From Equadaptatus sp045642025 (GTDB lineage Bacteria; Synergistota; Synergistia; Synergistales; Synergistaceae), in NCBI GenBank assembly GCA_045642025.1, contig JAZUIB010000056.1, forward strand, positions 1 to 40,993: a stretch of DNA of 40,993 nucleotides, in the 5' to 3' direction. Positions 9,122-18,444 of this stretch are shown here, one piece after another. The position numbers were made by a program, and so were the translations under genes. Under the pieces are notes generated by a model, which worked only from the letters and a program-made list of their open reading frames with translations, searched no databases and had not been told where the DNA came from. The number at the start of each line of letters is the position of its first letter. Positions within the stretch are counted from its first letter, which is position 1.

Positions 9122-10816
9122 ATGAAAATTATTAACAGTGGCATACCAAACATTTTTAAGGGTAGAATATCTGTGATATGCCTTTATGCAGTTTTTATGT
9201 TTCTGATAATTTTCACGCTGTCTCACAAGATAGCGTATTTTCAGGATGAATTTCTTTCTTATTGTCTTGCCAATAACAACGAAGTTGAAGTTAAGATGAA
9301 TTATCTGGCTAAAAACGTTATTGGCAATGAGACAAGAATGAAAATTATGCCTAGTGTTCCCTATATTCCCGCCTCATCTGCATTTGCGCGCGTAAATGCT
9401 GTGCCGCACGGCGGTTCTTTTAATTATGCAAATGTGTGGAAAAATCAGGCAGATGACACACACCCGCCGCTTTATTATACGTTGCTGCACACCATATGTT
9501 CCTTCTTTCCTGGCACGTTTTCAATGTGGTTCGCTGGAGCAATAAACCTGCTATTTGCTCTTGGAATACTGTTTATTTCAAGAAAACTTGTTAGGCAGCT
9601 TACAGACAGTAGATTTATACTTTCCACTGTTTCTCTTATGCTTGTGTTTTCTTCGGCAATGCTGAATTCCTTTGCCTGTCTGAGAATGTACGTTATGGCG
9701 ACTTTTTTTGTCACACTTCAGACCTATTTATTCTTAAAGCAAACAGATCAGAAAATTACACGGCAATTCTGCTTGAGAATTGCCGTTGTAACTTTCCTTG
9801 GTGCACTTACACACTATTATTGTGTTTTTTATATGGTCCTGCTTTCCTCAGTATTCGGAATAATGCTGTTGAAAGCTAGAGATTTTAAGGGACTTGCTCA
9901 TTTCAGTGCAGCGCAGATAGGCGGAGGGATTGTTGCTTGCGTAGTGTTTCCTGCGATTTATACACATATTTTCCATGGCGCTCGCGGAACTTCTGAATTT
10001 ATGCCTAATGCCATGTCGATGACTGATTATCCTCTGCGCTTGGCTGCCTACTGGCAGGTAATCAGTGCGGATTTGTTCGGGAAAATGCTGCCGTTGTTTG
10101 TTGCTACCATTATATTTGCTGTTGCATACATCCGCTTTGTAAAAAAAGACGAAACTGCATTAAAAGAAAAATGTGCGGTGTTACCGCTTAAGAAATATGT
10201 GTTGACACTGATTGCCACTGCGTTATATTTCTTAATTGTATCAAAACTGACACCGATTTTGAACGAAGGCGTGTATGGAGACATAAAATACATGTACCCG
10301 ATTTTTGCGGTGGTGCTTTGTGTAGTTTCTACTGCTGTTTTTGTTGCACTAGGCAGATTGCTGAGCGACAAAGCTGCGAAAGTTCTCACGGTTACTCTTG
10401 CTTTGTGCGTTACAGTAGGAAGCTGGTTTTGTACTGATTGGAACAGCAGATTCCTTTACAGGGAATATAAACAACAACTTTTTATTCAGCAGCTGTACAG
10501 TGACGCAGACTGTTTGTGCTTCTATATTAACCTTATTCCGAAGGATATGTATTATTTGTCGCACTACAGAAGCCTGATGATTTTTCCGGCGGAAGTTTTC
10601 AGCGAAAACGTTGACAAACTGCGAGCGCTCCTTTCTGATCAGAGAACGAACAAACTTGTAATCTGTATCGCCAGACAGAATGGAATAAATACTGATTTAT
10701 TTCTGGCACAGCTTAATCCAGAGTTGCAAAAATACAATATTACAAGAACGCCACTTGGACGCAGCGAAGGTGACGAAGACGGCAATATATATCATTTGGA
10801 GAGAAACAGTTACTGA
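9122..10816 (+). CDS. GT39-like multi-spanning membrane glycosyltransferase, paralog 1
   Basis: An integral-membrane GT-C type enzyme of the kind that uses a polyprenyl-phosphate sugar outside the cytoplasmic membrane. I chose ATG 9122, which has AGGTGA just upstream; an in-frame TTG at 9089 would overlap the preceding gene. After the first membrane segment comes FQDEF with Asp42-Glu43, matching the Asp-Glu motif of GT39/PMT/ArnT-like enzymes. Then follow DTHPPLYYTLLH and FFPGTFSMWFAGAIN, and about ten hydrophobic segments. The C-terminal soluble part has a DADC motif shared by the three paralogs (others at 14091 and 21025). It is probably translated together with the GT2 gene before it. Donor and acceptor are unknown. 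Confidence 0.75.
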   Translation: MKIINSGIPNIFKGRISVICLYAVFMFLIIFTLSHKIAYFQDEFLSYCLANNNEVEVKMNYLAKNVIGNETRMKIMPSVPYIPASSAFARVNAVPHGGSFNYANVWKNQADDTHPPLYYTLLHTICSFFPGTFSMWFAGAINLLFALGILFISRKLVRQLTDSRFILSTVSLMLVFSSAMLNSFACLRMYVMATFFVTLQTYLFLKQTDQKITRQFCLRIAVVTFLGALTHYYCVFYMVLLSSVFGIMLLKARDFKGLAHFSAAQIGGGIVACVVFPAIYTHIFHGARGTSEFMPNAMSMTDYPLRLAAYWQVISADLFGKMLPLFVATIIFAVAYIRFVKKDETALKEKCAVLPLKKYVLTLIATALYFLIVSKLTPILNEGVYGDIKYMYPIFAVVLCVVSTAVFVALGRLLSDKAAKVLTVTLALCVTVGSWFCTDWNSRFLYREYKQQLFIQQLYSDADCLCFYINLIPKDMYYLSHYRSLMIFPAEVFSENVDKLRALLSDQRTNKLVICIARQNGINTDLFLAQLNPELQKYNITRTPLGRSEGDEDGNIYHLERNSY

Positions 10817-10863
10817 TAAAACGATGTGTTCGGTACAAAATATTCGCATCTAATTTTTGGGAC

Positions 10864-10892
10864 TTGTCATATTCATTAAAATCTGATAATAT
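10864..10892 (+). promoter_or_regulatory. Predicted rpsO promoter
   Basis: TTGTCA at 10864-10869 and TAATAT at 10887-10892 with a 17-bp spacer. The transcript would have a leader of about 80 nt before rpsO, long enough for S15 autoregulation, but I cannot identify a specific S15-binding fold. No clear terminator separates it from the glycosyltransferase gene upstream. Confidence 0.55.
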
Positions 10893-10979
10893 TCTTGTGC
10901 CTTTTACACGGATTGGTGTTCCGTACGCTTTTCTGTGTTCATGGACATTGGGCGAAAACGGCCTACAGGAGTGAATGAA

Positions 10980-11246
10980 ATGATCGATCAGGAAAAAAAG
11001 AAAGCAATAGTTGAGGAATTCAAAACACATGATGGTGACACAGGTTCAACAGAAGTTCAGGTTGCAATCCTTACTGCGCGTATCAGAGAACTGACAAACC
11101 ACATGAAAATCCACAAAAAAGACTTCCATTCAGGACGAGGGCTTCTTATTCTCGTCGGCAAACGTCGCAAACTTCTGCAGTATCTTAAAAGCAGAGACTT
11201 TAACCGCTATCAGAATCTTATCAAACGTCTCGGGCTTCGCCACTAA
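10980..11246 (+). CDS. rpsO: Ribosomal protein S15
   Basis: An 88-residue S15, the normal size, binding 16S rRNA in the central domain of the 30S subunit. The start MIDQEKKKAIVEEF is chosen because AGGAGTG lies 6 nt upstream; a longer in-frame reading from 10935 would add 15 residues that S15 does not have. Conserved GDTGSTEVQVAILTARI and HSGRGLLILVGKRRKLL are present. pnp follows, as in many bacteria. Confidence 0.97.
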   Translation: MIDQEKKKAIVEEFKTHDGDTGSTEVQVAILTARIRELTNHMKIHKKDFHSGRGLLILVGKRRKLLQYLKSRDFNRYQNLIKRLGLRH

Positions 11247-11281
11247 TTTTACCGTGTTGCTAAAAATGGCAAATTTTACAA

Positions 11282-11310
11282 ACAAAGGCTTAAAAGTCTT
11301 TGTTTTTTTT
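11282..11310 (+). terminator. Intrinsic terminator between rpsO and pnp
   Basis: Stem ACAAAGGCT (11282-11290) and AGTCTTTGT (11295-11303) with one G-U pair, loop TAAA, followed by a run of eight T. It would separate most rpsO transcription from pnp, which has its own -10 element just after. Confidence 0.85.
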
Positions 11311-11317
11311 GTTTTTG

Positions 11318-11326
11318 TGGTATGAT
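11318..11326 (+). promoter_or_regulatory. Predicted pnp promoter, extended -10
   Basis: TGGTATGAT is an extended -10 (TGnTATAAT type) placed right after the rpsO terminator and about 38 bp before the pnp ATG. No strong -35 is seen because the T-rich terminator tail occupies that position. Confidence 0.5.
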
Positions 11327-11364
11327 TCTATGGTTAAAGTTGAAAACAGGAGGAAAAAGGACAG

Positions 11365-13629
11365 ATGAAAGAGATTTTTGAGCTTGACTTTTACGGAAAG
11401 AAGCTCGCATTTGAAACAGGACGCCTTGCAAAACAAGCAAATGCCGCACTGCTTGCAAGACACGGGGAGACAGAGGTGCTTGTTACCGCTGTCATGTCGT
11501 CAAAGGCAAGAGAAGGGCTGGATTTCTTCCCGTTGCTTGTTGATTATGAGGAACGCTACTACGCTGCTGGAAAAGTTCCCGGAGGCTTTATCAAAAGAGA
11601 AGGCCGCCCGTCTGAAGCGGCAACGCTCAGCGGACGTGTGATAGACCGTTCAATCCGCTCGCTTTTCGAAGACTGGATGAGAAATGATGTTCATGTTGTT
11701 GCGACAGTTATGTCTGTCGATCAGGTCAATCCTGCAAATATTCTCGGCATTAACGGGGCTTCGCTCGCCCTTGCAATGTCGGATATTCCGTGGAACGGAC
11801 CTATAGGTGCTGTTCGTATAGGCTGCATAGACGGAGAACTTGTCGTGAACCCTGACGAAGCCGATATGCCGCGTAGCACGCTGGATTTGACAGTTGCAGG
11901 ACACCGTGGCGGAATTACTATGGTTGAAGCCGGTGCTAATGAACTTACAGAAGACAAAATGGTTGATGCGCTTCAGCTTGCAAGCGAAGCGATAGTCAAA
12001 ATTGTTGATTTTATTGACGAAGTCTGTACAAAAGTCGGAAAAGCAAAGGTCCTGCTTCCCGAACCACAGAAAATAGAAGAAATCGACAGCTGGATGAAAG
12101 AAAACATTGAAAAAGATATCTATGAAGCAGTCCAGATTCATGAAAAAATGGCACGCGGAACAGCTCTTGCTAAAGCGCAGCAGAAGGCAGAAGAACATTT
12201 TGCGGAAAGCTATCCCGATTCGGAAAAATATATTGCCACGGTTATGGAAAGCATGGTCAAGGACAATGTCCGCAAACTGCTTCTTAACGAAAGAAAACGC
12301 TCTGACGGACGTGCGATGGATGAACTTCGCAAAATCACCTGCGAAATAGACATTTTGACTAGAACGCATGGTTCTGCGCTTTTTACGCGCGGCGAGACAC
12401 AGTCACTTGGAGTCACAACGCTTGGAATGATCGGTGCCGATGATCAGATTCTTGATGGACTCAAACTTGATGAGCCTGCAAAGAGATTTATTCTGCACTA
12501 CAATTTCCCGCCGTATTCAGTCGGCGAAATTAAGCCGATGAGAGGTCCTGGGCGCCGTGAAATAGGACACGGCGCACTTGCCGAACGCGCACTTCGCCCA
12601 ATGTTCCCCGCGGAAGAAGATTTCCCGTACGTAGTGCGTCAGGTGTCAGATATTTTGGAGTCAAACGGCTCAAGCTCAATGGCAAGCGTATGCAGCGGCA
12701 GCCTTGCAATGATGGCTGCTGGGGTTCCTATCAAAAAACAGGTTGCGGGTATTGCTATGGGACTTGTTTCTGACGGCAAGAACTACAACATTCTGACAGA
12801 TATTCAGGGACTCGAAGATCATTACGGAGACATGGATTTCAAAGTTGCAGGTACGCGCGATGGTATTACAGCGCTTCAGATGGACAACAAAGCCGGCGGT
12901 ATTACGCGTCAGGTTCTCATTGAAGCTCTTGCACAGGCTAAAAAAGGCAGAATGCAGATACTTGATATAATGGATGCGACAATCAGCCAACCGCGTCCTG
13001 AAATAGCGCCGACAGCTCCGAAAATAATTACAATGACTATTGATCCTGAAAAAATACGCGACGTAATCGGTAGCGGTGGGAAGGTTATACGCAATATCGT
13101 TGCAGTTTCAGGCGCAAAGGTTGATGTTGAGGACAGCGGCATTATTCACATTGCAGCAGTAAACCTTGACTGTGCGGAAACTGCACGCAAAATGATAAAT
13201 GACATAGTCAGGGAAGCAGAAGTCGGAGAAATGTTTGTAGGAACAGTTACAAGAATGCTCTCCTTTGGTGCGTTTGTTGAAGTTTTGCCAGGCAAAGAAG
13301 GTATGTTGCATGTAGGTGAAATCACGGCACGTAGAGTGCCTAAAATTGAAGACGCTTTTGAAATTGGCGACAAGGTGCTTGTTCAGGTCAAGGAAATAGA
13401 TGACATGGGCAGAGTAAATCTCACCCGAAAGCCGCTTATTCCAGGCTTTGATTCACTTGCGCAGAATCCTGAATATACCCAACAGATTGAAATCGAAAAA
13501 GCACGCGAAATTAGATACGCGGCATTTCCTGAAAGTTCTGCCGCGCCGCGCCGCGATAAAGCACCGCACCGTGACGGTGATTTCAAAAAGACAGAGCATA
13601 AACCTGTTCGCCGTTTTGAGAGAAAGTAA
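11365..13629 (+). CDS. pnp: Polyribonucleotide nucleotidyltransferase (PNPase)
   Basis: Phosphorolytic 3'-5' exoribonuclease of mRNA decay. The 754 residues are longer than the common 700 because of a basic C-terminal tail rich in Arg, Lys and His. Order: first RNase PH domain, alpha-helical domain, second RNase PH domain with PPYSVGEIKPMRGPGRREIG and GDMDFKVAGTRDG, KH domain near residues 555-610 with the GSGGKVI loop, and S1 domain near residues 620-690 (GEMFVGTVTRMLSFGAFVEV). AGGAGG precedes the ATG. The stop codon directly abuts the dut start (TAAATG). Confidence 0.97.
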   Translation: MKEIFELDFYGKKLAFETGRLAKQANAALLARHGETEVLVTAVMSSKAREGLDFFPLLVDYEERYYAAGKVPGGFIKREGRPSEAATLSGRVIDRSIRSLFEDWMRNDVHVVATVMSVDQVNPANILGINGASLALAMSDIPWNGPIGAVRIGCIDGELVVNPDEADMPRSTLDLTVAGHRGGITMVEAGANELTEDKMVDALQLASEAIVKIVDFIDEVCTKVGKAKVLLPEPQKIEEIDSWMKENIEKDIYEAVQIHEKMARGTALAKAQQKAEEHFAESYPDSEKYIATVMESMVKDNVRKLLLNERKRSDGRAMDELRKITCEIDILTRTHGSALFTRGETQSLGVTTLGMIGADDQILDGLKLDEPAKRFILHYNFPPYSVGEIKPMRGPGRREIGHGALAERALRPMFPAEEDFPYVVRQVSDILESNGSSSMASVCSGSLAMMAAGVPIKKQVAGIAMGLVSDGKNYNILTDIQGLEDHYGDMDFKVAGTRDGITALQMDNKAGGITRQVLIEALAQAKKGRMQILDIMDATISQPRPEIAPTAPKIITMTIDPEKIRDVIGSGGKVIRNIVAVSGAKVDVEDSGIIHIAAVNLDCAETARKMINDIVREAEVGEMFVGTVTRMLSFGAFVEVLPGKEGMLHVGEITARRVPKIEDAFEIGDKVLVQVKEIDDMGRVNLTRKPLIPGFDSLAQNPEYTQQIEIEKAREIRYAAFPESSAAPRRDKAPHRDGDFKKTEHKPVRRFERK

Positions 13630-14064
13630 ATGAAAATTACAGTAAAAGTTAAAACTGCGGAAGGTATTACCCTTCCGCAGTATGCTACAGAAGGCTCTGC
13701 CGGCATGGATTTAAGGGCCTCGGAAAGATTGACAATTCTCGCAGGCGAGCGTGGATGTGTTTGCACAGGTCTGTTTCTTGAAATCCCTACAGGTTTTGAA
13801 GCTCAGATACGTCCGCGAAGCGGACTTGCCTTGAAACACGGCATAACGGTACTGAATTCCCCTGGAACTATAGATTCTGACTACCGCGGTGAAGTTAAGG
13901 TTATTCTTGCCAACGTCGGAAAAGATGACTTTAAAATTGAAATCGGTGACAGGATAGCTCAGATGGTATTTGCGGAAGTTGCAAAAGTCTCGTTTGAAAA
14001 AGTCTGTGAGCTTGAAGAAACCGCACGTGCTGTGGGTGGATTCGGAAGTACAGGAAAGAAATAG
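13630..14064 (+). CDS. dut: dUTP pyrophosphatase (dUTPase)
   Basis: Hydrolyses dUTP to dUMP and PPi, supplying dTMP synthesis and keeping uracil out of DNA. The 144 residues are normal for the homotrimeric family. Motifs in order: EGSAGMDLRA (motif 1), RSGLALKHG (motif 2), PGTIDSDYRGEV (motif 3), GDRIAQMVF (motif 4) and the Gly-rich C-terminal GGFGSTG (motif 5). Translation is probably coupled to pnp, whose stop codon touches the ATG. A GT39-like gene follows 26 bp later. Confidence 0.96.
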   Translation: MKITVKVKTAEGITLPQYATEGSAGMDLRASERLTILAGERGCVCTGLFLEIPTGFEAQIRPRSGLALKHGITVLNSPGTIDSDYRGEVKVILANVGKDDFKIEIGDRIAQMVFAEVAKVSFEKVCELEETARAVGGFGSTGKK

Positions 14065-14090
14065 ATTTTCTGAAGTGACGGTGTGAAAGT

Positions 14091-15770
14091 GTGAGTGGAT
14101 TGAAAGCCGATCAAGATGTAAAAACAGTGGTCCCCATGCGCGAAATTGTCCAAAGAGATTTTACAGCAGTATCTGTCTACCTGCTATTTTTTGTGTTGCT
14201 TGTTTTTACAATATCACAGAAATGTTACTACCATCCGAATGAGCACTGTATGCATATTATTGCAAATAAATATGCAGAGGCGATTCCTACACCTTCCGGC
14301 GATGCTGCGTATATTTTCAAAGGACCGTCGGCAAATGCAAATACAATGGTTACAACTTTGTCAGTTGAAAGCGGACACAGTTTTGATTTTGCAAACGCGT
14401 GGCACAATATGGTAAATGACTGTCATCCGCCGCTTTATACGCTGCTACTGCATTTTGTCTGCTCATTTTTTCCTGGTGTTTTTTCCAAATGGTTTGCGGG
14501 AAGCCTAAATATTTGTTTTATGCTGCTGATATTGTTTGTGGTTAGAAAATTTGTTCGTGTTTTTACTGACAACAAATTTATTCTTACTGTAGTTTCTCTT
14601 GTGGTCGCCTGTTCGTCCGCACTTTGCAATGCAGCTGCTTTCTTCAGAATGTACACAGCAGCAATGTTTTGGATTACGCTGAATACGTATCTTTTTGTAA
14701 GACAGGCGGGAAAATCGGTTACTAATAAATTCTGCAGTCTGATATTCGCCGTAACACTATTTAGTTCAATGACACACTACTATTGTGCGTTTTATGCTAT
14801 TTTGTTATCCGCTGTCTATGCCGTACAATTACTGATTGACCGCGAATATAAAGGCTTGTTGAAATTTTGCGGTACGCAGTTATTTGCTGCGGTGACGATG
14901 CTGTCGATTTATCCGAGTGCGATAAAGCATTTGTTCCACAGTTCTCGTGCTGTTGAGTCTCTGTCAAACGCAGGAAGCGCAACGGACTATTCTACAAGGC
15001 TTCTTCGCTGTTGGAAGATTATGAACAACGAACTTTTCGGCGGTATGCTGATTGTGTGCATTGTTTTAGCTGTTGGTCTCTGTATTTATGGGTACAAGTT
15101 CAAACCTGAGAAAAAAACAGATTTGCAAGGTGAAAATGCTTCGAATCCGGAGACAAAGCGTTACTGGTTTGTTCTTATTCCGGTAATCTGCTATTTCCTT
15201 GTTGTTGCCAAAACCGCGCACATCCAAGTTGTTGATTTCTTCCAAGAAGGCTTCAGCAGATATTTCCACCCGATTTTTGCAGTTTCGCTTGTCGGAGTGC
15301 TTACCTACGTTTTTACAAAGCTCTCAGGGATTATGAAACCGAAATTTTCAAAAATTGCAATCACAATTCTTTCTGTCCTGATAATTTGCGGTAGTTTTGG
15401 GTGTACAAACTGGGATATGGATTTTGTTTACAGAGGATTTATGCAGAACCAGCCGATACGCGACGCATACGCGGACGCAGACTGTATATGCTTCACAGCA
15501 ATAGGCATTAACTTTTGCGAGGAATGTGAATTTGCCGGTTATAAAAGCCTGACATGGCTTCCTCTGAATTTTGATTACACAAAACTTGATAACGTTAATT
15601 TTGGCAGCAAACTTGTAATATGCATACAAAACCCTGGTTATAGTACGGACGAGACAATGAACAGAATTCTGCCGCATCTGCGCGGCTTCAACGTTACATA
15701 CAGAGTGCCGATGTTCCTTGAGTGGGGAACAAAAGGGACTCTCTACTATCTTGACAGGATAGGCATATAA
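14091..15770 (+). CDS. GT39-like multi-spanning membrane glycosyltransferase, paralog 2 with altered active-site motif
   Basis: A 559-residue paralog of the proteins at 9122 and 21025: same size, same hydrophobic pattern, DCHPPLYTLLLH and FFPGVFSKWFAGSLN, and a C-terminal DADC motif. In the first external loop the other two have Asp-Glu, whereas this one reads HPNEH, with Asn50-Glu51. In GT39/PMT/ArnT enzymes the Asp of this motif is thought to be catalytic, so this copy may be inactive, regulatory or different in chemistry. The GTG start at 14091 has a poor ribosome binding site; ATG 14136 is possible but also poor. It follows dut closely and precedes the GtrA-like gene. Confidence 0.72.
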   Translation: MSGLKADQDVKTVVPMREIVQRDFTAVSVYLLFFVLLVFTISQKCYYHPNEHCMHIIANKYAEAIPTPSGDAAYIFKGPSANANTMVTTLSVESGHSFDFANAWHNMVNDCHPPLYTLLLHFVCSFFPGVFSKWFAGSLNICFMLLILFVVRKFVRVFTDNKFILTVVSLVVACSSALCNAAAFFRMYTAAMFWITLNTYLFVRQAGKSVTNKFCSLIFAVTLFSSMTHYYCAFYAILLSAVYAVQLLIDREYKGLLKFCGTQLFAAVTMLSIYPSAIKHLFHSSRAVESLSNAGSATDYSTRLLRCWKIMNNELFGGMLIVCIVLAVGLCIYGYKFKPEKKTDLQGENASNPETKRYWFVLIPVICYFLVVAKTAHIQVVDFFQEGFSRYFHPIFAVSLVGVLTYVFTKLSGIMKPKFSKIAITILSVLIICGSFGCTNWDMDFVYRGFMQNQPIRDAYADADCICFTAIGINFCEECEFAGYKSLTWLPLNFDYTKLDNVNFGSKLVICIQNPGYSTDETMNRILPHLRGFNVTYRVPMFLEWGTKGTLYYLDRIGI

Positions 15771-15794
15771 AAGTATAGGCAGATACAATCAAAT

Positions 15795-16223
15795 ATGCTA
15801 AAGCAAAGTCATACTGAGTTTATAAGATTTATGTTTGTCGGTGCCCTGAATACTGTTTTGGGGTATTTAGTTGTGTTTGTTGCTTATAATATAATTCATC
15901 TGTCTTACTGGGTAGCTTCTGCGACAGCCTACATAGCTCTTTTGCCTGTAAATTATTTTCTGCACAAGCGAATTACGTTTAAGAGACACAATAAAACTAC
16001 TTTGAGTGAGAGCATTGCATATACTGCAAATATTCTTATTTGCTATCTGCTTGCCTATAAATGTTCTCATTTGGTTATCTGTTATGCCATGCGGAATTTC
16101 TTAAGAATTGAAACAATAAAAATCATTGAAAATGTTGCACTTATAGCTGGGAATGTATTATACGCGCTGCTAAATTTTCTTGGACAGAAGTTACTGGTAT
16201 TCAAAGATAAGGAAAAGGCGTAA
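15795..16223 (+). CDS. GtrA-like membrane protein (predicted polyprenyl-linked sugar flippase)
   Basis: A 142-residue protein with four hydrophobic segments and a family-typical start: FIRFMFVGALNTVLGYLVVF, then NYFLHKRITFK after the second segment. GtrA family proteins are proposed to flip polyprenyl-phosphate-linked sugars to the outer face of the cytoplasmic membrane. It lies 24 bp after a GT39-like gene and 18 bp before the heptose gene block. It is the only GtrA-like gene in the window, against two GtrB-like and three GT39-like genes, so it may serve all of them. Confidence 0.82.
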   Translation: MLKQSHTEFIRFMFVGALNTVLGYLVVFVAYNIIHLSYWVASATAYIALLPVNYFLHKRITFKRHNKTTLSESIAYTANILICYLLAYKCSHLVICYAMRNFLRIETIKIIENVALIAGNVLYALLNFLGQKLLVFKDKEKA

Positions 16224-16241
16224 TAGAGGAGAAAAGGGGTT

Positions 16242-17444
16242 ATGGGAGAGAACGTACAACAGGCAGTTATACTTGCCGGAGGACGCGGCGGAAGACTTCG
16301 TCCGTTTACTGATACTTTACCCAAACCGATGTATCCTGTCGGAGGTATTCCTTTTATCAGCAGGCTTGTTGAACAGATAAGAGATTTTGGGATAACAAAG
16401 GTTGTTATTCTTTTGGGTTATATGGCAGATAAAATAGCAGCAGAGCTTAAAGACGGCAGTTATCTCGGTGTTAAGATAACTTATGACGTTACCCCGCCAG
16501 AATATGATACGGGAGACAGGCTTCTGCATGCACAGGCTTTGCTTGATGACAGATTTTTGCTTATGTACTGCGATAATTATTGTCCTATTGATTTTCAAAG
16601 ACTTGTTTCAGATAGTTTGAAAAATGATGCTATGGTTCAAATGAGCGTCTATTCAAACAAAGACGGCTACACAAAAAATAATTTGAAAACAACGAACAGC
16701 GGACTGGTTGAGATTTATGACAAAACGAGGACAGAAGATGGACTTGCAGGGGTTGATATCGGCTACGCGATTGTGAAAAAAGATGCGCTGAAGCTATTGC
16801 ACGGCGGCAATTTCTCGGCAGAAGTTTATCCATTGCTTGTCGAGCGCAAAGAAATGTATGCCACTGTCACGGATCACAGATACTATTCTATCGGTTCTTA
16901 TGATAGACTGACGCTTACGGAAGAGTTTTTCAAGACAAAACGTGCTGTTTTCCTTGACAGAGACGGAACTCTAAACATACGACCGCTAAAAGCGTGTTAC
17001 ATCGAACAGAAAAAAGATTTTGTGTGGTTGCCAGGCGCCAAAGAAGCAGTGAAAATGCTTAATGACCATGCTGTTATCACAATTCTGGTGAGCAATCAGC
17101 CAGGTATTGCGAGAAACTGTCTGACAGTGGATCAGCTCAACAGAATTCATGATAAAATGCAGATGGATTTGGCTGAAGTTGGAGCACGTATTGACCATAT
17201 ATATTATTGTCCGCATAATTGGAACGAAGGTTGTGAATGCAGAAAACCAAAGCCCGGTATGCTTTATGCGGCACAAAGAGATTTGTCGCTGAATCTGAAC
17301 AAGTGTATGTTGTTCGGAGATGATGAACGAGACATAGATGCGGCAAAAGCGGTAAATTGCCATGCTGAACTCATTACGGAAGAATATAGTCTGCTTGACG
17401 CGGTTAAAGCATACTGCAAAAAACTGGAGGCTGAGAAATTATGA
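16242..17444 (+). CDS. Fusion of heptose-1-phosphate guanylyltransferase (HddC-like) and heptose bisphosphate phosphatase (GmhB-like)
   Basis: Two enzymes in one 400-residue chain. Residues about 1-230 are a sugar-phosphate nucleotidyltransferase (AVILAGGRGGRLRPFTDTLP, KPMYPVGG). Residues about 232-400 are a HAD phosphatase of the GmhB type: FLDRDGTLN near 236, SNQPGIAR, the zinc-site-like CPHNWNEGCECRKPKPGM, and FGDDERDIDAA. Together they would remove the 7-phosphate of heptose 1,7-bisphosphate and then activate heptose 1-phosphate. The presence of hddA and gmhA next door points to GDP-D-glycero-alpha-D-manno-heptose. The next gene overlaps by 4 bp (ATGA), suggesting tight coupling. The nucleotide (GDP rather than another) is inferred from context. 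Confidence 0.85.
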   Translation: MGENVQQAVILAGGRGGRLRPFTDTLPKPMYPVGGIPFISRLVEQIRDFGITKVVILLGYMADKIAAELKDGSYLGVKITYDVTPPEYDTGDRLLHAQALLDDRFLLMYCDNYCPIDFQRLVSDSLKNDAMVQMSVYSNKDGYTKNNLKTTNSGLVEIYDKTRTEDGLAGVDIGYAIVKKDALKLLHGGNFSAEVYPLLVERKEMYATVTDHRYYSIGSYDRLTLTEEFFKTKRAVFLDRDGTLNIRPLKACYIEQKKDFVWLPGAKEAVKMLNDHAVITILVSNQPGIARNCLTVDQLNRIHDKMQMDLAEVGARIDHIYYCPHNWNEGCECRKPKPGMLYAAQRDLSLNLNKCMLFGDDERDIDAAKAVNCHAELITEEYSLLDAVKAYCKKLEAEKL

Positions 17445-18427
17445 TTGTTTCGAAAACGCCAATGCGTGCTTCATTATTTGGCGGGGGCAGTGATTTCAGG
17501 GAATATTTTGAAACAAGCCGTATGGGTTATGGCAGCGTGCTTAGCACAACGCTTGATATGTACGTTTATATTATCGTCAACAAAAAATTCGATGATACAA
17601 TACGCGTTGTATATAAAGGTAATGAATTGGTTACTTCTGTTGACGAGATAAAACACAACATTATAAGAGAAGCATTGAAACTTACTGGTGTTGATCATGG
17701 AATTGAAATTATATATTTAGCAGATATTCCAATGAGCAATGCTGGGGTAGGTCTTGCATCTTCAAGTGCTTTGGCTGTTGGGGTATTAAATGCTCTGCAT
17801 GTATATAAAAATGAGACTGTTTCTGCTGAACAACTTGCGCGTGAAGCCTGCCATATTGAGATAGAAGTACTTGGACAACGAATAGGTATTCAGGATCAGT
17901 TTGCCGTAGCAATAGGTGGTTTTAACCGTTATCGTTTTATGAAGGACGGAAATGTTGTTGTTTCACCTGTATGTATGGCTGAGAAAACGGCACGTGAGTT
18001 CAGACGAAATTTCATGCTGTTTTTTACCGGCGATACAAGAGATTCAAGTAAAATTCTTGCAGAGCAGTCAGCAACTATTGAAACAAAACGCTTTATGCTT
18101 GACGATTTGGTGCAGACAGTTAACAATGTGTATGAAGATTTGTCTTGCGGAAATTTGGACAGAATAGGTCTTGAACTTGACAGAACATGGCATATTAAGA
18201 AGAAGTTTGCCGGTGGTGTGTCAAATGAAAAAATCGACGTTATGTACATGACAGCAATAAATTCCGGCGCTCTCGGAGGCAAAATACTTGGCGCCGGAGG
18301 CGGAGGCTTTATGCTGCTTTACGTGCCGGAGCAAAAACAAACTGCCGTGCGCGAGGCACTTAGTGCTTACCGTGAAATTCCTTTTAAAATAGGAAAAAAT
18401 GGAAGTAAAATAGTGTACAAAGATTAG
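17441..18427 (+). CDS. hddA: D-glycero-alpha-D-manno-heptose 7-phosphate kinase (HddA-like, GHMP family)
   Basis: A 328-residue GHMP kinase. It opens with SKTPMRASLFGGGSDFREYF, as in HddA relatives. The phosphate-binding motif is NAGVGLASSSALAVGVLNAL (about residues 98-117), and the C-terminal motif is GGKILGAGGGGFMLL. HddA puts phosphate on C1 of heptose 7-phosphate, giving the alpha-1,7-bisphosphate. It overlaps the preceding fusion gene by 4 bp and is 17 bp before the gmhA-like gene, so the pathway order is contained in one operon. Confidence 0.87.
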   Translation: MIVSKTPMRASLFGGGSDFREYFETSRMGYGSVLSTTLDMYVYIIVNKKFDDTIRVVYKGNELVTSVDEIKHNIIREALKLTGVDHGIEIIYLADIPMSNAGVGLASSSALAVGVLNALHVYKNETVSAEQLAREACHIEIEVLGQRIGIQDQFAVAIGGFNRYRFMKDGNVVVSPVCMAEKTAREFRRNFMLFFTGDTRDSSKILAEQSATIETKRFMLDDLVQTVNNVYEDLSCGNLDRIGLELDRTWHIKKKFAGGVSNEKIDVMYMTAINSGALGGKILGAGGGGFMLLYVPEQKQTAVREALSAYREIPFKIGKNGSKIVYKD

Positions 18428-18444
18428 CGGCAAGGGGATAAGGT

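Noticed and set aside
11650..12369. 239-codon minus-strand open frame inside pnp
   Set aside because: It is the shadow of conserved PNPase sequence, rich in Phe, Cys and His as expected for an antisense frame.
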